6,859 nucleotides of DNA from Anaerolineae bacterium. GTDB taxonomy: Bacteria > Chloroflexota > Anaerolineae > Promineifilales > Promineifilaceae. Shown piece after piece: positions 1 through 4,600 of the stretch. Each line of letters begins with the position of its first letter. Within the stretch, counting starts at the first letter, position 1. The notes under the pieces were generated by a model. That model searched no databases, was not told the origin of the DNA, and saw only the letters and a list, made by a program, of their open reading frames with translations. Location: contig JACSSI010000260.1 in assembly GCA_014879345.1 (NCBI GenBank), positions 1 to 6,859 on the forward strand, written 5' to 3'. The translations under genes and the position numbers were made by a program.

Positions 1-367
1 CCATCGCTTGCAGCGCATCACGCGCGTTGAGGAAGCGGCGGCGATGTTCCGTATCAGCCCGGGTGAGCAGCATTTGGCCGACATGGATGCCATAAATTTC
101 AAAAAAGCGTTCCCAATTCCACATCAGCCAGCTTTGCCCCACAGCGGCCAGCAGTTGCTTGCTGGCAAGCGTGGGCGGCAGGGCGGGGAAGTTCATGCGC
201 TGTTTGCCAGCAGCGATGGCACCGGAAGAGCAGATGATGATGTCTTTGCCCTGTTGATGCAGTGCGGCACATTGGCGCACGATGTCAACCATATGGGGCC
301 AATCGAGGCGGGGCGAACCGCCGGTAAGTACGCTGGTGCCTAGTTTGACGACGATTCGTTGGTACAT
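1..367 (-). CDS. proB: Glutamate 5-kinase, N-terminal part (cut by window edge)
   Basis: Translating the minus strand from the ATG at 367-365 gives 122 residues that run off the window edge with no stop. Glutamate 5-kinase phosphorylates glutamate with ATP to gamma-glutamyl phosphate, the first step of proline synthesis, in the cytoplasm. The sequence shows the amino-acid-kinase fold signatures: RIVVKLGTSVL (residues 4-14) with the ATP-phosphate-binding Lys8, CSSGAIAAGK (46-55), SKQLLAAVGQ (69-78), MLLTRAD (99-105) and FLNARDAL (112-119). All lie in the order and spacing known for ProB; the rest of the kinase domain and any PUA domain are outside the window. This ATG is the only possible start, because an in-frame stop lies 15 codons upstream (412-410) with no other start codon between. 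No clear Shine-Dalgarno precedes it. It follows the dehydrogenase gene by 69 bases on the same strand, so it may be co-transcribed. The family is very likely right; ProA is not visible here. Confidence 0.93.
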   Translation of the reverse strand, partial: MYQRIVVKLGTSVLTGGSPRLDWPHMVDIVRQCAALHQQGKDIIICSSGAIAAGKQRMNFPALPPTLASKQLLAAVGQSWLMWNWERFFEIYGIHVGQMLLTRADTEHRRRFLNARDALQAM

Positions 368-371
368 GGGG

Positions 372-429
372 GTAGTCCGTAGTGCGTAGAACGTAGTGCG
401 TAGCTTTACTTAACTGCGCATTACGCACT
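372..429. repeat. Short direct and inverted repeats in the proB leader
   Basis: The 12-mer CGTAGTGCGTAG occurs twice (378-389 and 392-403) with a 14-base period. A partial third unit, GTAGTCCGTAG, sits just before and overlaps the first (372-382). TACGCACT at 422-429 is the reverse complement of AGTGCGTA at 395-402, so the transcript between the dehydrogenase stop and the proB start can form a small hairpin. Function is unknown; it may be a genome-dispersed intergenic repeat or a leader structure affecting proB. Confidence 0.6.
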
Positions 430-436
430 CTATTTT

Positions 437-1441
437 TTAGTATCCTGTTTCACGGTTGACAAGGTTGAGCAGGGGTTTGCCATGTATGTAGCGACGCAGG
501 TTTTCGGCGAAGAGGTCGGTGGCGCGTTCGTCGTAGTCGGGGGTGAAGCCGCTGGTGTGGGGGGTGAGGATGACGTTTTCTAGCTGCCAGAGCGGGCTGC
601 TATCGGGCAGGGGTTCTTGTTCAAATACGTCGAGGCCAGCCCCGGCGATCCATCCTTTTTTCAGGGCGCGGATGAGGTCGTTTTCGTTGACGGTGCCGCC
701 GCGCCCGATGTTGATGAAGTAGGCTGACGGTTTCATGGCGCGGAACATTTCTTCGTTGAAGAGGTGGTGGGTTTTTTCGGTGTCGGGCAGGATGTTGACG
801 ATGTAGTCACATTCGGCGACCATGGAGCGGGTGGCTTCGCCAGGATAGATGCGGTCTGGCAGGCTGCCCTGGGGGTCGCCGGTTCCGGGAATGATGTAGC
901 CGGTGTCTTCGATGTGGCGGGCGTCTCGTTTGGTGGTGAGGATGATCATGCCAAAACATTTGGCTAAACGGGCCAGTTCACGGCCGATGGAGCCGTAACC
1001 GACGATGCCGACTGTTTGTCCACGCAGTTCGGCGGGCAGGTAGTTGTCCCAGCGATTTTGGGGCCAGGCGGCTTCATTTTTGATTTTGAACCAGGTGGGA
1101 ACGCGCTGTGACCAGGCCAGGATTTGGGTGAGGGCGTATTGTGCCATGTTGGGGGCGTGTATGCCGCTGGTGGTGGTGAACAGGATGTCGCTGTCCCAAA
1201 AGGGTTGGTTTGTGATGTGGTTGATGCCTGCGGAGTGGAGTTGTACCCAGCGCAGGTTGGGGGCGATTTCTGGTTTGGGCAAGCCGCCGTATGTGTACAT
1301 GATTTCGGCATTGGTAGCACGGTCTTCGGGATAACGGCCGTTTGCGCCCACATAATGCTCTACTTTGATTTCACTGGAGACGGCTTGTAGTTTGTCTAAT
1401 AGATTTTGGGGGAAGGAGGCAGTGACTAGAATTTCTATCAT
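437..1441 (-). CDS. D-isomer-specific 2-hydroxyacid dehydrogenase
   Basis: This 334-residue cytoplasmic enzyme belongs to the NAD(P)-dependent D-2-hydroxyacid dehydrogenases, which interconvert 2-keto acids and D-2-hydroxyacids (D-lactate, glyoxylate/hydroxypyruvate and phosphoglycerate enzymes belong here). The Rossmann motif is TVGIVGYGSIGREL (143-156), with GxGxxG at 148-153. The catalytic triad is visible: Arg247 in NIGRGG, Glu276 in FEQEPLP and His295 in LTPHTSG. Length is typical of the single-domain-pair family, and there is no ACT domain as in long SerA. A loop at 175-200 (RHIEDTGYII through RIYPG) is somewhat extended. The start codon overlaps the stop of the upstream CAP gene (ATGA) and has AAGGAA five bases upstream (1447-1452), so the two are probably translationally coupled. 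The substrate cannot be told from sequence; a GhrA-like glyoxylate/hydroxypyruvate reductase is one option. Confidence 0.93.
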   Translation of the reverse strand: MIEILVTASFPQNLLDKLQAVSSEIKVEHYVGANGRYPEDRATNAEIMYTYGGLPKPEIAPNLRWVQLHSAGINHITNQPFWDSDILFTTTSGIHAPNMAQYALTQILAWSQRVPTWFKIKNEAAWPQNRWDNYLPAELRGQTVGIVGYGSIGRELARLAKCFGMIILTTKRDARHIEDTGYIIPGTGDPQGSLPDRIYPGEATRSMVAECDYIVNILPDTEKTHHLFNEEMFRAMKPSAYFINIGRGGTVNENDLIRALKKGWIAGAGLDVFEQEPLPDSSPLWQLENVILTPHTSGFTPDYDERATDLFAENLRRYIHGKPLLNLVNRETGY

Positions 1442-2292
1442 GTTCTTTCCTTAAATTTTTGACTTAGGCCGAGCCGAGGAAAATAAAAGACGGCGATACT
1501 GATGATGATGGTGGCGAGCGCCGCAATGATGAGCCATCGTGATTCTTCCAGGCTGTTGAGGCTGGTGTTATTGGTGCTGGTTCCAGAGCTGTTTTCTGTT
1601 GTGGGGTTTGTTGGTTCGGTATCTACCAGGGCTACTTGTGCAGAGGTGGCAGTGGGGCTTGGCTCTTCGGCGGTGCTGGTGGGCGCAACGGCCGTTACCG
1701 CAGAGGTGGATGTGGCTGAGGGCAGCTTGGTCACCACACCGGCTTCGTTTTCATGATTGCTGAGGTCATCTGCCGCATACTGCCCATCTCCAAAACCAAA
1801 CATGACGGCCCAATATTGCCGTCCACTTTGTGGGTTGATGGCGGTAGCTACGCCAAATTCCACGTAATCTTCGCTGATGAGTAACCCATGATGGAGTTCG
1901 TTGGCAAACCACCATTCCCAGGCCGCATCGGCACCGCCCACGCCGCCGTAGATGATTTCGGTGACATGTTCAGTATACCCTGCTGCTTCTGCGCGTTGTT
2001 GTGGATTGGCACCGGTATCATCGTAATGACTGATGAATTCGGTAGCAACCATGGTATCGACAACCCATTGGGAAGCCTGAGCGAGTTTTTCATCTTGATA
2101 GTAGGCGGGCAGACCTAGTTCTGTGCGGTAGTTGTTGATGCGTTCTTTCATGTGAACGGCCGTTTCCGGTGGTGAGGTGGGTGTTGGATCTTGTGCCGCT
2201 AAAGGGCTGCCGCCTAACGCAAAAATTTGCTTTGAAGAGACCCCTAAAAGCAACCACAAAGCAAACATCATTAGCCATATATTTTGTTTCAT
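1438..2292 (-). CDS. Secreted, C-terminally anchored CAP (SCP/PR-1) domain protein
   Basis: The 284-residue product begins with a signal peptide (MKQNIWLMMFALWLLLGVSS, 1-20, cleavage probably near residue 25-33), then a CAP domain (about 45-168), a Ser/Thr/Pro-rich linker (about 185-250), one membrane helix (WLIIAALATIIISIAVFYF, 253-271) and a basic tail (PRLGLSQKFKERT). CAP signatures are the N-terminal helix with INNYRTELGLPAY, the FISHYDDTG segment (cavity His89), a TEIIYGG segment where most relatives read ENIAxG, and the closing YWAVMFG. CAP proteins are extracytoplasmic and mostly of unknown biochemical role. I chose the ATG at 2292 because it places the signal peptide at the N-terminus; an in-frame ATG at 2397 would add 35 residues ahead of it. 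Neither start has a Shine-Dalgarno. The stop overlaps the dehydrogenase start by four bases. Confidence 0.85.
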   Translation of the reverse strand: MKQNIWLMMFALWLLLGVSSKQIFALGGSPLAAQDPTPTSPPETAVHMKERINNYRTELGLPAYYQDEKLAQASQWVVDTMVATEFISHYDDTGANPQQRAEAAGYTEHVTEIIYGGVGGADAAWEWWFANELHHGLLISEDYVEFGVATAINPQSGRQYWAVMFGFGDGQYAADDLSNHENEAGVVTKLPSATSTSAVTAVAPTSTAEEPSPTATSAQVALVDTEPTNPTTENSSGTSTNNTSLNSLEESRWLIIAALATIIISIAVFYFPRLGLSQKFKERT

Positions 2293-2299
2293 AAAGACG

Positions 2300-2327
2300 A
2301 GTTTAGCACATTTGTCCCGTTGGTAAA
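2300..2327 (-). promoter_or_regulatory. Possible extended -10 promoter for the CAP gene
   Basis: On the minus strand TTTACC (2327-2322) is followed after 16 bases by TAAACT (2305-2300), preceded by the extended -10 dinucleotide TG (2308-2307). Transcription would begin only a few bases before the ATG at 2292, giving a nearly leaderless mRNA. That would fit the missing Shine-Dalgarno. Both hexamers match the sigma-70 consensus at only 4 of 6 positions. Confidence 0.3.
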
Positions 2328-2525
2328 GATTTTTACAATAATTTTTAAGCCAAATTATTACCTGCATTTTTGTGCGGTTTGTTGATTGTGACAACATTAT
2401 TCAATAATTTCAACTTGATAAAATGGCATCAGCAAGCCCTGTTTTTCATAAAATCTGCGACTATTTTCTTCATAAATTCGTACTGCAATCAGCAACAAAA
2501 CCCACTATTTTTACTTGAGGCGTTG

Positions 2526-2539
2526 CCCCATGATTGGGG
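2526..2539. promoter_or_regulatory. Small inverted repeat upstream of the membrane operon
   Basis: CCCCA (2526-2530) and TGGGG (2535-2539) form a perfect 5-bp inverted repeat with a TGAT centre. It lies about 70 bases before the DUF5668 start, in the region where a promoter should be, so it could be an operator half-site pair. Its short length makes chance a real possibility. Confidence 0.25.
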
Positions 2540-2566
2540 TACATCACGATGAAGGAAAATTTGTAA

Positions 2567-2585
2567 CGCGATTTGCCAAATCGCG
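2567..2585. promoter_or_regulatory. Inverted repeat before the DUF5668 ribosome binding site
   Basis: CGCGATTT (2567-2574) and AAATCGCG (2578-2585) are a perfect 8-bp inverted repeat around GCC. It ends 11 bases before the AAGGAG Shine-Dalgarno (2597-2602) and 24 bases before the ATG. It could be a transcription-factor operator or, in RNA, a hairpin in the 5' leader that alters translation. No T-tract follows, so it is not an intrinsic terminator. Confidence 0.5.
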
Positions 2586-2609
2586 CACCATCTTTGAAGG
2601 AGATAGGAA

Positions 2610-3143
2610 ATGGAAAAAAGAGGTTCGATTATTGGGGGGATTATTTTGATTTTGTTGGGGGTTTTCTTTTTACTCCTGCAATTTTTCCCCGGATTGGCTG
2701 ATCTGTTTAACCTGAGTCAACAGTGGCCGCTGATCATTATTGGCGCTGGTATCTTGTTTTTGTTGGGTGCCTTGTTGGGTAATCCGCCGTTGGCCGTGCC
2801 TGGCATGATTATCTCCGGCACGGGGCTGATTTTATATTATCAAAATACATCGGGTGATTGGGGCAGTTGGGCTTATATCTGGGCACTCTACCCTGTTTTT
2901 ATTGGCGTGGGCATCATAATAATGCATATCCTGCAAGGTGCCTGGCGGCAAGGTTTGCGTGAAGGCGGTGTTTTGGTCTTAATTGGTGTGGTGCTGTTTG
3001 TGGTGTTTGCCGGGTTCTTCAATGGCTTTGGCGGCCTGGGCCGTTTTTGGCCGATTTTGATCATTTTAGGTGGCTTGTGGCTGCTCTGGAAAAGTCGTGG
3101 TGCGGCTCAGGGTAAGGCTAACAAAGAGAAAGAGTTAGATTAA
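2610..3143 (+). CDS. LiaI/LiaF-like multi-span membrane protein (DUF5668)
   Basis: The product has 177 residues and is almost entirely hydrophobic, with about six membrane spans (roughly 7-26, 39-57, 61-77, 88-109, 119-138 and 145-161) and a charged C-terminal tail (KSRGAAQGKANKEKELD). The motifs GIILILLGVFFLL and RFWPILIILGGLWLLW are typical of the DUF5668/LiaI-LiaF-like transmembrane region; the internal similarity suggests two copies of the module. Such proteins accompany cell-envelope stress systems (LiaFSR, Psp), but this one lacks the soluble C-terminal LiaF domain. A strong AAGGAG lies seven bases before the ATG. It precedes a PspC gene by 75 bases on the same strand, which supports an envelope-stress role by association only. 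The biochemical function is unknown. Confidence 0.85.
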   Translation: MEKRGSIIGGIILILLGVFFLLLQFFPGLADLFNLSQQWPLIIIGAGILFLLGALLGNPPLAVPGMIISGTGLILYYQNTSGDWGSWAYIWALYPVFIGVGIIIMHILQGAWRQGLREGGVLVLIGVVLFVVFAGFFNGFGGLGRFWPILIILGGLWLLWKSRGAAQGKANKEKELD

Positions 3144-3205
3144 CAAACATGCAACCTTTTAGGCAGACTGCCGTATTGAAAAGTGATTTTGAAAGATATT
3201 TTTAC

Positions 3206-3210
3206 GGAGG
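3206..3210 (+). promoter_or_regulatory. Ribosome binding site fixing the PspC start
   Basis: GGAGG lies eight bases before the ATG at 3219, within ACGGAGGT. This selects that ATG over an upstream in-frame GTG at 3183, which has no Shine-Dalgarno and would add 12 residues unrelated to PspC. Confidence 0.8.
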
Positions 3211-3218
3211 TAAAAACG

Positions 3219-3464
3219 ATGAAAAACAAACGATTGGTACGTAGAAGTGATAGCCGAATGCTCTTTGGTGTGGCCGCTGGTGTGGCGGATTATATTGGGG
3301 TTGATCCTGTGATTATCCGCTTGCTATTTGTGCTGCTGACACTGATGGGGGCGCATGGCATTCTCATTTATTTGATTTTGCTCATTGTGATGCCCGAGGA
3401 AGGCGTTTCAGTGGCGAAGGCGAACCCGTTTGATGAAGAAGAGATTGTCATCAAGGGGATGTAG
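3219..3464 (+). CDS. pspC: PspC-domain membrane protein
   Basis: This is an 81-residue protein that is nearly all PspC domain (about residues 3-60). Hallmarks are KRLVRRSDSRMLFGVAAG (4-21), VADYIGVDPVIIRLLFVLLT (22-41) and the terminal IYLILLIVMPEE (50-61), with two membrane segments (about 31-43 and 47-58). PspC proteins are inner-membrane components of the phage-shock/envelope-stress response and in Enterobacteria relay stress to PspA. An acidic cytoplasmic tail follows (NPFDEEEIVIKG). It lies 75 bases after the DUF5668 gene on the same strand, and a rho-independent terminator lies about 90 bases downstream, so the two probably form one operon. No PspA, PspB or sensor kinase is in this window. 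Confidence 0.92.
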   Translation: MKNKRLVRRSDSRMLFGVAAGVADYIGVDPVIIRLLFVLLTLMGAHGILIYLILLIVMPEEGVSVAKANPFDEEEIVIKGM

Positions 3465-3508
3465 TTTTTTACTGATTGATTCCTGTTAGGGTGCTGTCAT
3501 CTCTGGCA

Positions 3509-3526
3509 CAGGCATGATGATGCCTG
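3509..3526. repeat. Small hairpin after pspC
   Basis: CAGGCAT (3509-3515) and ATGCCTG (3520-3526) form a perfect 7-bp stem with a GATG loop, 45 bases after the pspC stop. No T-run follows, so it may stabilise the 3' end of the message rather than terminate it. Confidence 0.4.
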
Positions 3527-3556
3527 CTTCAATCTCCTGACGCCGGAGTTTCAGAT

Positions 3557-3598
3557 AACGGCCGTTCTTGCATTGCTTATGTGGGAACGGCCGTTTTT
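3557..3598 (+). terminator. Rho-independent terminator of the DUF5668-pspC operon
   Basis: AACGGCCGTTC (3557-3567) and GAACGGCCGTT (3585-3595) form a perfect 11-bp inverted repeat with a 17-base loop. The stem runs directly into a TTTTT tract (3594-3598). It is oriented to end rightward transcription from the pspC operon. Each arm is itself a copy of the palindrome AACGGCCGTT, so each arm could also fold on itself. Confidence 0.75.
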
Positions 3599-3604
3599 AT
3601 TTAG

Positions 3605-3643
3605 ACCTGACACCTTGTTTTTGCGCAAAATAAGGTGTCAGGT
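3605..3643. repeat. 39-bp near-perfect palindrome (REP-like or bidirectional stop)
   Basis: ACCTGACACCTT (3605-3616) and AAGGTGTCAGGT (3632-3643) are perfect inverse complements. Pairing continues inward through one G-T wobble and four T-A pairs, giving a 17-pair stem with a five-base TGCGC loop. It sits midway between the convergent pspC and acetyltransferase genes. Neither strand has a T-tract after the stem, so it is not a classic terminator; a repetitive extragenic palindrome or mRNA 3'-end protector fits better. Confidence 0.65.
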
Positions 3644-3695
3644 TTGGGAACGTGTTATGAATAACGGCTGTTCCCCACCTTACTCTTAATGTCTC

Positions 3696-3719
3696 TGGGC
3701 AAGAATCATCTACTGCCCA
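3696..3719 (-). repeat. Weak hairpin just after the acetyltransferase stop
   Basis: TGGGCA (3696-3701) and TGCCCA (3714-3719) can pair with a 12-base loop, one base beyond the stop codon of the leftward acetyltransferase gene. No T-run follows on the minus strand, so a termination role is uncertain. Confidence 0.3.
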
Positions 3720-3720
3720 T

Positions 3721-4350
3721 TTACGAAGCCAATTGAAGGTCATCATCACTCAGACTGCCAAAGTCAAAGGCAACAATATCCTCATCCGCCACGTCTGCAA
3801 AACCCATAGACAGACCTTGCGGATCTTCATATGAACGAGCCAGATTGCCACGCGGCACCAGCCGAATCTGTTGTTCAGACGTCAATACCACAAAATTCAC
3901 CAACTGAAAACCCGCTTTTTCAATGCCCCGTTTAGAGGCCATATTATCTACCCGATGACCCAGCCAAAATTTTTCCGCGTCGTTTTGCTCCTGGCGCAAG
4001 ATGGCCTGGAGCAAGTGAGGGTAAATGCCGCGTCCGCGCCACGCTGGCAGCGTGGCAAAATCCCACAAACCACGATTCGGTGGCGTTATCGGCCAAAAAA
4101 TGTCAGCTACCCCCACCGATTTGGCACCACACCAGCCATATCCGGTCGGCTGATTTTCTAAGAAGGCTACATAGGCTGTGTTCTCATCCTCCAGACGCGC
4201 TTCTATCTTCTTTGGTGTCAGATTGTGCAGCTTGGTCAACAAAGGCACATCCACCACACGCTCACAACGAAAATCTGGCAGTGGGGGTAATGAAGGCAGA
4301 TCATCACCACGCCACCAAGTATAGGTCATTGCCATCAGTGAATGGGTCAT
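3721..4350 (-). CDS. GNAT-family N-acetyltransferase
   Basis: The 209-residue product fits the GNAT fold in its central and C-terminal part. Beta-strand LWDFATLPAWRGRGIYPHLLQAI spans 95-117, with the acetyl-CoA pyrophosphate loop RGRGIY at 105-110, a Q/RxxGxG/A motif whose last Gly/Ala is Tyr. The later strand-helix FWLGHRVDNMASKRGIEKAGF (129-149) matches the usual asparagine-helix element near the acceptor site. GNAT enzymes move acetyl from acetyl-CoA to amines of small molecules, peptides or proteins; the substrate here is unknown. The N-terminal 30 residues are Trp/Pro-rich and not typical. I chose the ATG at 4350 because of AAGGAA six bases upstream; an in-frame GTG at 4377 would add nine residues without a ribosome binding site. 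It is convergent with pspC and a single-gene unit as far as can be seen. Confidence 0.85.
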   Translation of the reverse strand: MTHSLMAMTYTWWRGDDLPSLPPLPDFRCERVVDVPLLTKLHNLTPKKIEARLEDENTAYVAFLENQPTGYGWCGAKSVGVADIFWPITPPNRGLWDFATLPAWRGRGIYPHLLQAILRQEQNDAEKFWLGHRVDNMASKRGIEKAGFQLVNFVVLTSEQQIRLVPRGNLARSYEDPQGLSMGFADVADEDIVAFDFGSLSDDDLQLAS

Positions 4351-4356
4351 GTTCGT

Positions 4357-4362
4357 TTCCTT
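4357..4362 (-). promoter_or_regulatory. Ribosome binding site of the acetyltransferase gene
   Basis: AAGGAA on the minus strand lies six bases before the ATG at 4350-4348 and decides that start over the GTG at 4377. Confidence 0.7.
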
Positions 4363-4405
4363 TTTGAGGGATACCACTTTTTAAAAGAGATATTGCACAC
4401 GAGGG

Positions 4406-4445
4406 AAAGGATAACATACTGGAAACGGCCGTGCCATGTGCTGGA
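4406..4445. repeat. Direct repeat, left copy (DR-L)
   Basis: This 40-bp sequence matches 6713-6752 at 36 of 40 positions by hand alignment, same orientation, with an exact 21-base core (4420-4440) containing GGAAACGGCCGTGCCATG. The two copies bracket the LRR lipoprotein gene. It could be a target-site or recombination scar, a dispersed intergenic repeat, or a shared control element. Confidence 0.7.
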
Positions 4446-4459
4446 GTGTACGGATTTTC

Positions 4460-4484
4460 CATCAACCCAACAGCAGGGTTGATG
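4460..4484. repeat. 9-bp hairpin downstream of the LRR gene
   Basis: CATCAACCC (4460-4468) and GGGTTGATG (4476-4484) form a perfect 9-bp stem with a seven-base loop. It lies about 117 bases beyond the LRR stop on the minus strand and has no T-tract, so it is a weak candidate for ending LRR transcription. The whole 4351-4600 gap holds no credible gene; its reading frames lack family features. Confidence 0.45.
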
Positions 4485-4600
4485 TCACCAATTTGAATGC
4501 CGTGTAGCTGGCGTTGGTGTTCCAGGCTGACGCTCTCACAGGGAACGGCCGTTGTCGTTGCTGTGCATAGACTCATGGCAGCATAGGTGTTCTGGTTGGT

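Larger units (their letters stand above)
2293..2609. other. Divergent intergenic region
   Basis: This 317-base AT-rich stretch separates the leftward CAP gene from the rightward DUF5668-PspC operon. Apart from the possible CAP promoter and the inverted repeats listed separately, it holds only a weak rightward promoter candidate (TTGAGG at 2514-2519, without a convincing -10). A 60-codon plus-strand reading frame in it shows no family features and no ribosome binding site, so I see no gene here. Confidence 0.6.

Noticed and set aside
8..343. 111-codon plus-strand reading frame at the left end
   Set aside because: It lies antisense to a reading frame with all the glutamate 5-kinase signatures and has no family features itself.
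2370..2552. 60-codon plus-strand frame in the divergent intergenic region
   Set aside because: No ribosome binding site, no recognizable family, and it overlaps the promoter region of two genes.
3176..3202. TTGAAA and TATTTT as an internal promoter for pspC
   Set aside because: The spacer is only 15 bases and the -10 is poor; AT-rich sequence explains it.
4406..4576. HGTAVS in translated frames at both direct repeats, resembling a subtilase His motif
   Set aside because: The motif is simply one frame of the repeated DNA CATGGCACGGCCGTTTCC. No Asp or Ser catalytic blocks are found nearby.
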